From positions 18,159,872 through 18,223,871 of the forward strand of contig OZ234497.1 in NCBI GenBank assembly GCA_965153455.1: DNA of 64,000 nt. Reading direction: 5' to 3'. Positions within the stretch are counted from its first letter, which is position 1. Each line of letters begins with the position of its first letter. Position numbers and translations under genes: made by a program. Under the pieces are notes generated by a model. The model searched no databases and had not been told where the DNA came from. It saw nothing but the letters and a program-made list of their open reading frames with translations. Below, piece by piece: positions 23,541-36,459 of this stretch. This stretch comes from Sphagnum compactum. Lineage: Eukaryota > Bryophyta > Sphagnopsida > Sphagnales.

Positions 23541-26500
23541 GTGTGGTTAGCTTTGTAACTTTAAATTGCCTTATGGTAGTAGGCAATCTTTGGAACATGG
23601 GGCTTGTGTTTTTAATAGGCCTCCTTCCTCATGGGCACCAAACGTCCAATGTCCCCCAGTTCATCATGTTTCATCAAACATGTTGTAGTTCCCATTGCCC
23701 ATTTGCTTTAATATGCACCACCACAAACCTATCCTCCATTTCATCCCACATGCGAATCACGAACCACCCACTAATTCCCCCTCCCATTTTAACAAACCAC
23801 ACACCACATATTAACTCCCCCTTTCAGCCTCCAACCCTTTGTGTGAATGAAAAGCCCCAACCCTACACTTTCCTAAACACCTTTGATCATGCACAGGTAG
23901 GAACCTTTTCCCTCTTCCATTCCATTGGCCCCTACTGTTGCACATGATCAGAGCCCCCAATTACTTACCCCCATCTCTTCAACACGTTCGTAACCTCCAC
24001 TTAAAGTCTCTTGCCCCACATGTGGGCACCAACTTATTAGTCAAAGTTAAACTCGTCATCAACATTCTTGTCAAACATCTAATTCATCTAATCTAAACCC
24101 TTGTGACCATATTGGTTCACTACCCTCCTTTGCTCCCACCCTTCTTGCATCAACCTAGACTTTGGTTTCATCATTGGATGTCCTCTAGTCTTTTCATTTA
24201 AGCTTTTGTCGTCTTCAATTGTACAACCGCATCCTTACCACTCTACGTCATGACGTACAAGTGGCATTTTGTTTTCCATTGGTTAAGCTAACATAAGACC
24301 TTTATGATGTGGCAATTTGAAGTTTGTTCTTCTTGTTACCCTAACGGTGTTTCACTTTGTCCTCTCATGGCGGGGTGACATGGCATAGGGAAACATGGAT
24401 TCGACTTAAACACTTTCTAGCTGACGACTAAAAAAACTTGTAGGAAAAGTTTTTTCTGCAAATCCAAGCCTTGGTGGCAAATTCAAGTTCAATGCCTTTC
24501 ACCCAACACGATCTTCCAGCTCATAAACATCTTTTCCACAATTTAGTTCTTAGACATGTCAAAGAATACTCTTGAATAGCCCGCGCTTTGGCACCATTTT
24601 CCCTTATAGCCACATCCTTCGACACCACTTCAGCTTTCACTACATTACATTCTGAATTAAATGGTTATTTATTGTTTGATCTCAAAAACTACAAGCCAGA
24701 CCAAGACTTCGAGCTTTCTTCTAATTCTTTCAAGCTAACATTCCAACGCATGCCACATTTATCGGTAAGTGGTCATTATGGGATAATTTTTGAACACCTT
24801 TTGAAATATTTTCACCCAGAATATTCAACCTGTGGATTTCCTTAGTTGTTTTAGCTTTGTTTTCATATCGCACAAGGTCACATTCCACCTCAAATTGCAT
24901 GTGTCCTTGGAGTGACTCGTCTCTTAACCATTATCAAGCCTTTAGGTGCAATTCGTCCCATTGGAATGGGGGAATCATTGTATTGACTCACAAGTCGTGT
25001 TTTATGTCTTCAATTTTGCAATGCATTTGCAACACATTTTTCCCCACACTAATTCGAAGTTGCAACTAAGGGTAGTTGTGAAGTAATAATCCATGACATC
25101 AAGTGCACCCTTGACCTTCACCTTGACTAGGGTTATTCTTTTGCTAGACGGGACAAACGTATTCAATTTGGTGTCAAGAAGGGTCATGTTTCAAAAACTT
25201 TGTGTAACAAGTGGAGACATCATATAATTCATCCCCTTTGTCCATGCATTCTATGCATTTGACTCTCCTTTATTTTACATTCATTGCAATCGAAAAGGTG
25301 ATGTCACAGTCATCCCATTTGCTATGGAAACTTGTCAAAATGATCCCTTGGAGGGGTAATATTTGTTTTGGCCCATTTTAAAATTCTAACTCATTGGTTC
25401 ATGCAACGGCCATCATAACTCTTACCATGCACACCTCCCTTTAGTTATTTATTTCTTTTAACTCCTCCCTCTTTCAAGTGTTTGGGCACCTCTTGGGTGT
25501 AGGATTTTTTGATAACCCAAAAAAACCTTTAGCCCATAAACAAACCTCTCCCAATAACTTTCAATGGCATTTGGGCTCATACCAACAACCACCATCACCC
25601 TGTAACCTATTTATAGAGTTGGGCCCTTGTAGTTTTAATCATAGCCACTAAGTTTATGGTTGATTGACATCTCTTCCTTCTTGAAGCCTTAGCACAAATC
25701 AACAACAATACCTTTGCTTTCCAACAACACCTCAAGGCAGCATGTGATCTTCTACCGCCCCTAGTTCGTGCGTGTCTTCCTCCGTTTGAACAATTCATCG
25801 ATGCAAGAAATGGTTCGACTTCAAGATTCCATTGTAGAACTTCTACACCATCATACCTTTTTCAATATGCTTTTCAACGGAATATCTAAGCCCATCATGT
25901 TTGGATTTATCATGTGTTGGCCCAAAAGCAAATGTTTGGCATACAACTCGACTAGTTTTCCTAGCCTTTTGATTATCTTCCCCATTTTTTTCCACAATGC
26001 TTCAAACACGACTTGGATTACCTTATCCTTTAATTGCAGTTATCCTTCGATGTGTGTGTACACATCCCATTGACCTTATGGGTATCAAATTCTTATATTG
26101 TGCTCACAACAACAAATGCATGGGAACCCATGATGCAATTTGTGACATCATTTTTACCATTGTGAGAGATGCTAGCTTCCACGCAAGACAATAATAACTA
26201 CAGGCACTTCTTTCAACACGTTCAATTCCTCTCATCAATGAATCAACATAGTGCTCACCAAAAATGACATTCACACTCTAGTCAACGTTGTCATTGCTGA
26301 GCCAATGCGAGAATATTAATTTTTTCGATCTTGTGCAATTCAAGGATTTGCTGCCTCTTACGGAGCTCAAGCCAAACAAAAGAATTATGTAACCGACACC
26401 TCAATGATCAATTCCTTCCTTTAGCAATTGAAGTATTTGGATGTGTACATAAACATGTTGATGTGTTTTTATACGATTGGGCCAATGCTATTTGGAGCTT

Positions 26501-26760
26501 GAAAAGGCTAGAATGCCCTCAATTCTTTTGTCTTGATCACTTTTTTTTGTCAAAAAGTTTCAATCACATTGCAAAGGATGCAAACATCTTCCATCTTTCG
26601 TCAAGCGGTGGCCGTAGGCTTAACTATTTCCCAACTTCCACCTCATCATGACACACCTCCCATCACCACGACCGACCTATTGTAGGTAGTCAATTTTTGA
26701 CATGGAGAAATGCGACCACCCCCTACAAGTAGTCGATTTTTGACATGGAAAGATTTTGAC
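23541..26760 (+). pseudogene. Decayed non-LTR-type reverse-transcriptase gene
   Basis: Readable in the + direction across many stops and frame changes. A Cys/His finger-like segment CPTCGHQL...TRHQHSC lies at about 24010-24060. 24590-24845 has DTTSAFTTLHSEL and MPHLSVSGHYG...EHLLKYF. 24896-25110 has VLGVTRLLTIIKPLGAIRPI, GESLY and LTSRVLCLQFCNAFATHFS, matching the thumb-to-palm part of plant RTs that use 'IKP.G.RPI' and 'LTSRVLC'. 25340-25400 has DPLGG, and FMQRPS follows at once, suggesting an internal deletion of the catalytic centre. 26400-26500 has FLPLAIEVFGC and an aligned tail. An apparent 3' UTR ends near 26860. The exact family name is not certain. Confidence 0.65.
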
Positions 26761-26769
26761 ATCTAGTTT

Positions 26770-28230
26770 GAACTAAGTTGATGTCTTGTAAATTCTCCCT
26801 TTTCTTTGTTTTTATTCCTTTGTACATTTTCCAAATCTACAATGTGCTTATTAATAAAGTTGTGCAAAGTTTCATCGGTATGATATTAAAGTTATTTGTA
26901 AAGTAAGGAAAACACAGTACCAGAACCCTGAGTTTGATCATACACATGGCTAGTTTTTCTAAAAAGCCTGCAAAAAGTACATTAACATTCAAAGAAGGGG
27001 GGAAGGGGGGTGGGGGCAAGGGCGGGAACAAGAAAACCATCAATTTTGGTAGTAAACTGAGTTTCATCTTGTCTTTCCTTTTTCCTGAGTGCCTCCACTG
27101 CTGCTACATATATATTCACTGCTCCTACCTATACAACCACTAAAATTAGTCTTGAACTTTGTTTATTAGATGCTGAGTTTCAGCATTTCATACTGAGATT
27201 TAATATATTTTCCTTACTTTGCGGATACCACTGAAAGAGGAGATAGGGGATGAAAGGAAGCCCCAAGACAAGGTGCAGATAGGTGACTTTATGGACAAAC
27301 TCTAGCACCTAATTCTTTTCAGTATAAGATTATTCCACTCTTAAGTAGTAAACATTAATAACTTTCCCTCACTATGCCTTGCAATCTATCTATGTTTAGG
27401 TTCATGATACGCTTTTAAAATGTGCACTAGACTTGGCCGCCACCTCATCATAGTCCCCTTATTTTGAAAATGTACAGGAGAAGGTTTTGTAACTAGGACC
27501 TTCTGGATTTGAGGTCCCATCTGAAGGCTGATAGGTGAGTGAAGGGGAGGGGCCAAAAATCTGAAAGGTACTAATTGCAAAACCTTCACCTCAGTAAATT
27601 CTCACTAGGTTTCCTTTTCGTCTCTTTCTAACTTTTTGCTTTTTTTCCACTTTTTCCTCGCATTATGTCTTTACCGTAATGGCAAAGCAGGTCTCCCAAG
27701 GTGCAAGGACTATAATGACACAAAGCCAACCTCCCAATGCAAGCAAAGAAAATTACATATAGTAAAGGAAGAATGAAGCTTCCCTTGAATCCGTCTGTCC
27801 CGTCATCCACGCATCCCGTCATTCGTCTATTTAAGCCGGACGAACATTTCATCCATCCCGTCATCCAGCTTAAATGGGGTGAAAGGAGGACAACATTTGA
27901 CAAAGCATGCATGGAAAGGGTGACTATCTACTGTCCAAGTGGAAATTGAACAGTGGACAGTCCACTCTCCACACCAAACACAACTTGCCAAAAAAATCCC
28001 CTTCCTCTCCCTCCCCCCCTCCCTCCACCCACAAGGCAAAAAGGGAGGCCCCTTCACGGCATGACACGACTTCTCATTGGTTGCATGGAAATTCTATTCC
28101 TAAAATTGGCTGCCACTATTTTTGGCCTGGACTAGTAGCTTTTCCTAAGAACACCCTACTATGGTTTGCGCAACAAGAAGGGGATAAATTTCCATTCAAC
28201 ACCAAGATTCTGAACCCCATTGTGGATTTC
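26770..28230. other. Gene-free, transposon-like sequence
   Basis: No coding region is supported. 27780-27850 repeats the words 'cccgtcat' and 'ccgtc'. 27925-27975 repeats 'ctgtcc', 'cagtgg' and 'ccact'. 27000-27020 is a G-rich run. These short repeated words resemble subterminal repeats of non-autonomous DNA elements, but no ends were defined. Confidence 0.35.
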
Positions 28231-28350
28231 TGATTATTGTAGTAGAGGGGACAGCTTCAACACATATCTGTCAAATAAATAATTAATTATAAATATTCCA
28301 TGTCAAAAAAATCCTTAATATTTCAAAAGAATCTATATTTTCCTTGAAAT
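28230..28350. repeat. Dispersed repeat shared with 11345-11490
   Basis: The word order 'cagcttcaaca', 'atctgt', 'aataaat', 'attaatt', 'attccatgt' matches the block at 11370-11415. Divergence is moderate. This is the second copy of an unclassified repeat. Confidence 0.5.
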
Positions 28351-28527
28351 GATTTATTTCTTCCAATTTTTTTTAATTTCAAAATTTATAAAAATAATAT
28401 AATTAGTGTCAAAGCTTCCAAGGTAGTAAGGTACAAGACAGCATGCAGCAAAAATAAAAGTTATGAAATATAGGGGAAAGCCTGCTCCTGAGGGCTCTTC
28501 AATGGATGAACACATCCAAACAGAACA

Positions 28528-28735
28528 AATATATATTTTAAAAAGGGAAAAAACTAGAAAAAAAATAAAAACAAAAAAACACTTTAACAATTAGTAACTT
28601 TTTGTAAACACTTAAACATGAAACAAAAAAGGGAAATACAGTAAAATAATCTTAAAAGAAAATTTTAATTTTAAAAAGGGAAAAAACTAGAAAAAAAATA
28701 AAAACAGAAAAACACTTTAACAATTAGAAAATACT
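28528..28735. repeat. Direct repeat of ~60 bp, 137 bp apart
   Basis: The segment beginning 'ttttaaaaagggaaaaaact' and running through 'cactttaacaattag' occurs at about 28533-28595 and again at about 28670-28729. The copies are nearly identical, so the duplication is recent relative to the surrounding decay. Confidence 0.65.
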
Positions 28736-28739
28736 CCTA

Positions 28740-30060
28740 ATAAAGCATGAAAGCGAGAACCGTCATTCTGAATTCTACTGTAAGTTCCGAAATCCACTGT
28801 ACTTTTCACTGTACAACTTTCCACTGTACGTTCCGAAATCTTTTGTACAAAATGTACGATGCAAATGTGCAAAAGAGAGCTAACTGGGTTTGAAAACTGC
28901 GGGCTGTACTGAGCCTTCCACATTTCCCAAGGTACAGTTTTCAATTACTCCAATTTTCAGGCCAGGGAGCGTCCTGAAAATACAAAGCAAAAAGCACCGC
29001 TGGTCTTTACGGACCCGCACTTGACCGTCAGGCTTTACCCTACAATTATTACCATGTTTACTTGCCCAAACTATCATTCCTCTGGATGATCTAACCAACT
29101 TTCACAGGTCTTCATCATCTTGATCTGCTTGAACTCTTGTTCCCTAAGGGGTTCAAGAAGTGATAGTATCCCATCCTTGTGGAAATCACAAAATTACCTC
29201 TTTGTTCCCGCGATTTTCTTCTAGCGAATTTGTGTAATTTTGGATCTGAAAAATCCGATTCTGACCTATGCAATGATTTTCTTAAAGAAAAAAAATCTGT
29301 GATTTTTCAGATTAAAAAAACTAAATTCAAGTTGCCAGATTTTTATTACATGTTCCAGCAGGTAGCAAAAAACGCCGAGAATGCTTAAATTGTTTTACTT
29401 TAATATCTCTTTTATAGCCAAAATCAGCTAATTCTTCTTGCTGATGACCACCATTACTGCTACATCAAAGAATTCAAGGAAGAAACATTGTTTGTTGTGG
29501 ATTAAATGTTAGTAACATTATGCTAAAATCAATTTCAGAATAAAAACTCACATTTTTGGAGCATTGTTGTTTTCGATATGGAAATTTGAATTTCTGATCT
29601 CTTTTATATGTAAAATTATTTTATTTCATTTTCCAAAGGTGTTCGTGCCAAGTTTTTAATTAAAAAATCTGTTTGTAGCCAGTATTGGTCGGTTCTTCCT
29701 GTTTAAGAGAACCTCCAATCTCAAGTTTTTGATAGTCAAAATAATTTTGATAAGTTCTCCGGATGTGGGTTTGAGCTCAATTCCTCAAATTTTTACACTG
29801 ACCATTCTAGTTTTGCCATTGTTTTCAAATTCACAAAAAATTTTGGTTCAACAATTGGGTCCAATTTCATGTACGCATTACACACTCTCAAGACTGGAAA
29901 ATATATAGCTACAAAGTTTCACAACAAATTTAAAATGGGAATTATATAAGTGCGAAGTTTTACAACATATTAAAACCAATCACTTCCCTACAAAATTCCA
30001 CATACTTCCTAAGTCTTCACAAAAGTTCAACTTCCCTACTTAGAGAACCTGAACTGGTGG
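28740..30060. other. Gene-free, repeat-like sequence with CTGTAC cluster
   Basis: At 28775-28860 the word 'ctgtac' or 'ctgta' appears five times within 60 bp together with two 'gttccgaaatc' words. The rest of the stretch is AT-rich. 29410-29720 has loose similarity to 11160-11260. No gene is supported. Confidence 0.4.
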
Positions 30061-30064
30061 TGAG

Positions 30065-31210
30065 TCCAAGGGGGAGGGGAGGGGGATTTATATTTTTTCC
30101 CTTCTTCCCATCAAGTTCCCAAAATGTTCTCAAATGTATTCCCCAACATGTTCCCAATAGCACCTGGGTTTTATCCCATACAGTTTGCCCAAAGTTTAAC
30201 TCCCATGGATATAAACTGAAAAGCTAACAATCTGAATTTGAAAAGGTGAGAACTGATTGTTTGTTTCTAGTTTGCAACTGGGGGTTCCAAAGAGGTGCTT
30301 CTATTGACATGCCCTATGTTCCAAAAACTCTGCTGATGGGTCAATCAATATGGCTCCTTTGGGAAAAAAAAGTAAAAAGTTGTGACTAATTAGTCATGGG
30401 CGCGCCGCACTCACAACTGAGCTGGGGTACCACCTACTGTACCTTCATATAACCCCAGCTCTTGGAAGGGGGTTATATTAGCCCACGTCAAAAATGGTGG
30501 CAAACACTTTTGGAAACAAAAGTTTCATGCAGCCAACGAAAGGCTCAGCATGGACTCATGAGAGGCCCAGTTTTTTCCTTTTTGGGAAGTTTCATGCAGC
30601 CAATGAAAGGCTCAGCATGGACTCATGAGAGGCCCAGTTTTTTCCTTTTTGAGAAAAAATGGGGGAGGAGTTTTTTGGTTTTTCCCCTTGTTCCCATCAT
30701 CTTCCCTATCTGTTCCCATGAGGTTCCCTAAGTTCCCAATTTGTTCCCAATAGCACCTCACTTTTATACCACAGGCATGGTTTGCCCAAAGTTCAATTCT
30801 CATGTATATAAACTGAAAAGGTGGGCCATATGAAGCACATTTTTTTGTATTTTGCAACTGGCTGTCCAAAGAGGTGCTTTTTGTAACTGGGAGTGCCCAA
30901 TGTTCCCAAAAAAATTGGTGATGGGCCAATCAATATGGCCCCTTCAAAAAAGAAAAAGAAATTCTGAGCCCACCCATGAAGTAATTAATATGAATCACAC
31001 GATGTCCCCAAAATTCTGCCCCTGCCATTATTAGCCCAGGTGAAAAATGGTGACGAACAGTTTTGGAAAGAGAAATTTCATGCAGCCAACTGGAAGGCTC
31101 AGCATGCACTCATGAACAATCCAGGTTTTTTCTTTTTGAGAGTGAGGGGGGGGGGGAGACAGGGATTTTTTGTTTTTTCCCTTGTTCCCAATGGGTTCCC
31201 TTGTTCAGGT
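30065..31210. repeat. Tandem ~500-600 bp repeats upstream of the first dioxygenase
   Basis: Two long units and the start of a third share ordered words: a G-run, then 'ttttttccc' with 'gttccca' repeated, 'aatagcacct', 'tttgcccaaagtt' (30184 and 30781), 'tatataaactgaaaag', 'gcaactg', 'ccaaagaggtgctt', 'gatggg.caatcaatatgg', 'ttagccca.gt.aaaaatgg' and 'catgcagccaa'. Within the first unit a 67-bp block starting 'agtttcatgc' is itself duplicated head to tail (30521 and 30588). The array ends about 260 bp before the dioxygenase start codon region and is absent upstream of the second paralogue. Confidence 0.8.
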
Positions 31211-31381
31211 TTCTATTGAAAATGTGTATCACGTTTTGATAAAATCACACTGTTTATAAGCCTTCTAGGATATTGCTATTGAAAATGTGTATCATGTTTT
31301 GGGGTACGGAGCTTTTGCATGCAATCAAGACATTCTGCACACAATGACCTCAACTTGTTACCAGCAACCCAACAAGATAAA

Positions 31382-31388
31382 TATAAAT
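31382..31388 (+). promoter_or_regulatory. Candidate TATA box of the first dioxygenase
   Basis: TATAAAT lies 87 bp before the start codon at 31475, a plausible distance for a short 5' UTR. The matching position upstream of the second paralogue reads 'caaaataaattt' and is a poorer TATA. No transcript data are available, so this is a suggestion. Confidence 0.35.
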
Positions 31389-31474
31389 TTGGTAAGGGCC
31401 TGGTTATAAAACTTGTAGAGCGACCTTTCGATTAATACTTAGAATTTGGTGAAGGTGAGTGAGTGAGAACAAGG

Positions 31475-33331
31475 ATGGCTTCAGCTGTTCAACTGCATCT
31501 ACCTGCACTAGCCATAGATATGTCAGTCAAGGATATGGCAAGTTTAGGACTTAAAAAGATTCCAGGGCAGTTTCGAGCATCATGGCAGGTCAAAAAAGCT
31601 TGTGCAAGCAATTCCAATGCTCCAGCCATTCCCATTATTGACCTTGCCGGCTTGCATGGGGAGAGACGTTCCTTGATTATTGAACAAATCAAGACTGCTT
31701 CAGAAGAGTGGGGATTTTTTCAAGTGTGTCATGAACTAACTGCTTGTTATTTCTTCTTTACTGAGAATTTCCCTTTCTTATCATTACATATTAGCACTAT
31801 TTTTTCACTTATTGCAAAGAAATGGGGATATCCAACACTAGATTTCACTAGTCCATTGACAACATAAAGTATATAGATTTTGTTGAACAAAGAGCCACAA
31901 TACATGCATACGTTAGTTTTGGCCTTACGGATTGGGGATACCGATTTGCTATATCTCCTCTTGAGAGGAACATATGATAAGATTATATTCAACAATTCAT
32001 AGCAATATAACTGGGACACAAAACCTTGCTACTATTTATTGCCTATGGTTATAATTTTCTTGTTTTGTGTATTGTTTTGGTGTTTGTTCAGGTCGTGAAT
32101 CATGGTGTCTCTCCACAGTTATTGGATGAGACTTTCCAAGAACAAAGAAAGTTCTTTGAGTTGCCTGACTTGAAAGAAAGATTGAAAAAATACACCATTT
32201 ACTCCGACAAAGAAATGAGTCAAGTGGCCAAAATGGAAAATGAAACAATCCGATCTCCATCAAATTGGAGGGACAACATGGCCTTGAATTATGCTCCAAA
32301 TCTCGATACTCAAAAGTGGCCTACTGAACCTCCAAATTTCATGTATGTGTCACAACCCTTGGTTCCATAGAGATCCATTTGAAATGTTCCAATTTGCCTT
32401 GATGGAATGACTTAATGAAAGTAGATCTAGCAAATTTTGTCATATAAATGAAATGGATTTTTCAGCTTCTGAGATGGAATTTTTATATTTTTGGGTTCAT
32501 GAAAACTAATCACAGCTTCCTGACAGAGAGGTGAACCTGAAATACAATCAAGCTATCTATCACTTGAAGAAGGAGCTTTTGGATGCTCTATCCGAAAGCC
32601 TTGGGTTGCAAACTTCCCTTCTTGATGATGTCTTAGGAGAAGGTCAGATCACAAACATGATTTACTACCCACCATGTCCTGAGCCATCCTACGCATTTGG
32701 AGTTAAGCCACATTCTGATCCCAACAGTATAACCATCCTAGTACAAGATGAAGTTGGAGGTCTTGAAGTTCGTGATAAACATGGAGAATGGATTCAAGTT
32801 AAGCCTACACCATATGCCTTTATTGTGAACGTGGGTGACCAACTGGAGGTAAGAGTTTGAACTTTCTTCTAACTTCAAATTGAAAATTTTAGTTCTACTC
32901 GTGAACAAGCCTTAACATCAAATTTAGACACTCTTGGAAAAGATTTGGTTACTTATATTTTCCTAATATTTTAAATGATATAATGAATAGATCATTGTAA
33001 TCATTTTAAAGTTCTCCTTAGGTTTAAAATATTCACTGAAAGGTTGGATTTTGTCTTATTGCAGATATTTAGCAACGGGAAGTACAAGAGTGTGCAGCAC
33101 AGGGTTGTACCAACCCATGATAAGGCGCGGTTGTCAATAGGATCCTTCATTGCTCCGGGTTTCACAACACATGTGAAACCTCCCCCTGAACTAACTGCAA
33201 AACAAGGTCACTTATACAATGGGTGTGTGTATGCTGATTATATTGTGAGGTTCAAAACTGCTCCAGTTTTCCCAACATCAGGACACAAATTCATAGATCA
33301 CCTCAAAATCCGGCAACTTCCCCAGAACTAA
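31475..33331 (+). CDS. 2-oxoglutarate/Fe(II)-dependent dioxygenase, copy 1
   Basis: Four exons: 31475-31723, 32092-32342, 32527-32848 and 33065-33331, with GT-AG introns, encode 362 residues, the usual length of plant DOXC-class 2-oxoglutarate dioxygenases. The N-terminal domain has IPIIDLAGLHGERR (about residues 50-63) and EEWGFFQVVNHGV at the exon 1-2 join. The core has NMIYYPPCPEP (210-220), the iron ligands H229 and D231 in KPHSDPN and H286 in SVQHRVV, and R296-x-S298 for 2-oxoglutarate. All key residues are present, so the enzyme is probably active. Such enzymes hydroxylate or desaturate specialised metabolites or hormones in the cytosol; the substrate cannot be told. ATG 31475 is chosen because the second paralogue has an aligned ATG. 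The upstream tandem repeats may affect its promoter. Confidence 0.93.
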
Positions 33332-36210
33332 AGTTCATAGACACAAACATTATTGTCATTATAAGTTTAAATTTGGCATGTTTGGATTGAGAGGTAATTA
33401 CAAAGTGTCAATTCTTGTGTAATTATTGTGCACATTATGCACATATATTTTTGATTTAAACTCCCCCAAAAAAGAATTGAAATGAGCCACAAGATGAAGT
33501 GTGTGCAATGTCCCAAATGAGGTAGCAAATTTGTCTCATGGCATTTGACAATGGATATAAAGAAAAGGGAAGAAAGATTTCTGAATTGCTTTCCAACCAA
33601 ATGCGACTCAATAATTCTTCCCTTTTCTTTATATTTAGATTGGATCCATGATAGCTTGTTGGAAGTTTGACATTCTAGGGTTCTTGGGGTGATGATATTA
33701 ACCAATAATCAGTTATTGCAAAGACTAGTGAAAAGAATAAATTTCCTTTATTTTCACCTTTCAAATGCACTCATTCATGTTTTTTATTATTGCCAAATAT
33801 GCCCATGGAAAATTTATGAAGATACAAAAGGGAAAAACAAAAAAACCTTTTGTCTTTCGATTGTACACATCATTCACACAACGCTAATTGATGTTGCAAA
33901 TGAAAAGTAGGTGGTCTTTGAAGGGGGGGACATAAACTATAATTTGTCAACTAATTCTCATGCTCAAGGTCTGTGCCCATTATCTACAATCTTTATTAAT
34001 AATGGTTGTCTGGATGTACTCAATTATGTGTGAAAATCTCCATAAACTCACTAAGTAAAGCTAAGTAGGTAGATGCATGGGGATGGTTAGTATATTGCTA
34101 ACCACCATGGGTAGTTAGGGATTGCAACAAAAAATTGTTTTAGTCACACATCATCCATCCTCGGCGCTGGTGCATGTTGGTTCACTCTAGCCAATCCTTT
34201 TGTTGAAAATGATCCATTGCAAGCATATCAAACTTTTAAATCAGGTTTACATTGAATTCAACTATTGGAGAAGAATTCAGCCAATGCCACAATCCATCAC
34301 ATGCATGAACTGGTTTTTTGGGGTTATTGGAGGGCAAGATCTTAGGTGTAAAGAGGTGTATGAAAAACAAAGGCACACACAATTGCCCTTTAAGTCAATC
34401 CAATACGAAACAAATATCTTCATACACTTGGTTGTAGCAGTCCTCTCCAAGTAATCACCACAAACTAAAATCTAGAGAAATTCAAGTTGTTTACAAAGGT
34501 AATGAATAACCAAGGGTTTCTAGGGGTTAGATATCTCCAATCTCACTTTCTTGAGCTCAATTGGCCATGTTTTGTTTTTTCATTCACAACAAACCACAGA
34601 ACCCCATATTGAGAACTTCCCTTCCCAAAGCAAACCATACAAGAAAAGGAAACACCTACCCTAAAATTCCATTGGCACATCAACTCCTATGACTTTATCA
34701 CATTCAGGGATGTAACAATATCAGCTTTTGATACAAACAACACCAACCTTAACACACACAAACTGAGCATTCCATAGTCCACATAGGCCTATTCAAGAGT
34801 TTGACAAAGAAATCCATGTTCCTCAAATGCCCAACACCAACAAATTTTTGACCTTAAAGAACAAAAAAATTCTTTCAGAGTTCCCAACATTGAAATTATT
34901 TTTTCACACATTGAAAAATCAGAATGACCACTTTTGAGATCCCTAAGTCTTTCATCATTCCCCTGGTCATCAACCCTCAAAGCTATTACTATAACTAAAT
35001 CTAGTATGTTGAGGCACACAACACAATGAACACTACATTGCCTTTACACAGAAAAGCCATAGTACACAAAACTACACTCTAGGTAACTCCTTCTCCATGA
35101 GAATTGAAGTTCATTTATGTACACCATCCTTCTCTTGAAACTTGCAAAAGAAGGAAAAAAATAAAATCACTTAGAGCAATTCCTTTTCTTATCTTGATTT
35201 TCAGCTACTTGGTCAACGTCCATCAAAACACTCACACAAACAAAACCGCACCACCAAAACTGCATCCAACAAAACCACAACAACATAGCAGGCACCATTG
35301 AAAATGAAAGCTCATGGTGCACATTACTTATAAATAAACAAATAGTGTAGAAAATAGCCTTAGCAAAAAGCGCCTTACCTTCACAGCACCATCAGCCACT
35401 CAATAACGTGTTGTTTTCTACTTTCGGCAATTCACAACAATTTTCCATCCTCTTAAGGGTTCAATCCCATTAGCATTTGTCACAGAGGCTTGACACAAAG
35501 AATCTAGAATGAAAATAATATTCTGAAAATGTAACCTCTTTTAAAAGCTTTGAAAAGATTTTCAAAAACTTCTGAATAGTATTTTACAACAACTTTTTCA
35601 ATTCAAACCCCAATAAATTTCCAAAACATAAATCACATATAGATGGATATATAAATACTTAAGCCATTATGCTTTGACATGAAAGAAGGGTGGCCATAGG
35701 CTTGGACAACAAATGAAAAATTATTCAACTCTAAGTCTATTGATCTAAAGCAACTGATTGTTCTTTTAGGTGGTTCATGTACATTATTATTTCTCTTTTT
35801 TTTGCTTCTAAATTTGTCCAAGGTGGATGATTCCACCATACAACAAACTCATTGGGCCCAACCAATGATATTTTTCAGCTTTCTAATGTTGCATCATTGG
35901 CTAGCATCCCAAGAGGGATTTGACATTAAATGTGTTAGGTTTAAATCATTAAAAAACTATTTAAAAAATGCTATGAAATTCCCATTAGAGTCCCAATGTG
36001 GTGAAATTTTTTCTTTTTTTCTTTTCAAAATTTGGCCATTTTATTAAAATTTTTGGAATATTGCAACAAAAACTTTCACTCTTATTTCATTTTTCATATT
36101 TGGCAAACTTTCGCACAAAGAAAAATTATAGCCAACTCTAATTCCCCAAGGATCCAAAAGGCCCTCAATGATTAGCAAATTTGTATAACCTGAAGCTTCT
36201 TCCACTATTG
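33332..36210. other. Gene-free stretch between the dioxygenase paralogues
   Basis: The first ~130 bp (33332-33460) still resembles the 3' flank of the second paralogue, including 'gtgcacattatgca', so it is duplicated 3' UTR or flank. Beyond this no coding region is supported. Open frames at 34200-34454, 35104-35301 and 35802-36047 have no recognisable motif. Confidence 0.4.
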
Positions 36211-36214
36211 TAAC

Positions 36215-36450
36215 TAATGTTGGACAGATATCTGGATTTTCGAAATATTTGCCTTGGATATCAGTTTGAATATCAAAAGTGATATAAATAGATATCACTA
36301 TGAGTGATATCTGGGCTAATATATGGGATGCTAAATATCACCCATCATGATATTCGACACCTTAATATCTGGAAATTATGTTGAATATCAAAGATGTTAA
36401 TATATGGTCTAAATATCAAATCCAAGGCTGAATATCAGGCTTAGTAGTTA
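36215..36450. repeat. Cluster of GATATC/AATATC words with a perfect hairpin
   Basis: More than a dozen 'aatatc', 'gatatc' or 'gatatt' words occur in 235 bp, in both orientations. The segment 36290-36312 is a perfect 10-bp inverted repeat (AGATATCACT, 3-base spacer, AGTGATATCT). Dense short motifs in both orientations are reminiscent of transposase-binding subterminal repeats, but no element ends were defined. Confidence 0.55.
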
Positions 36451-36459
36451 GTGAGTAGG

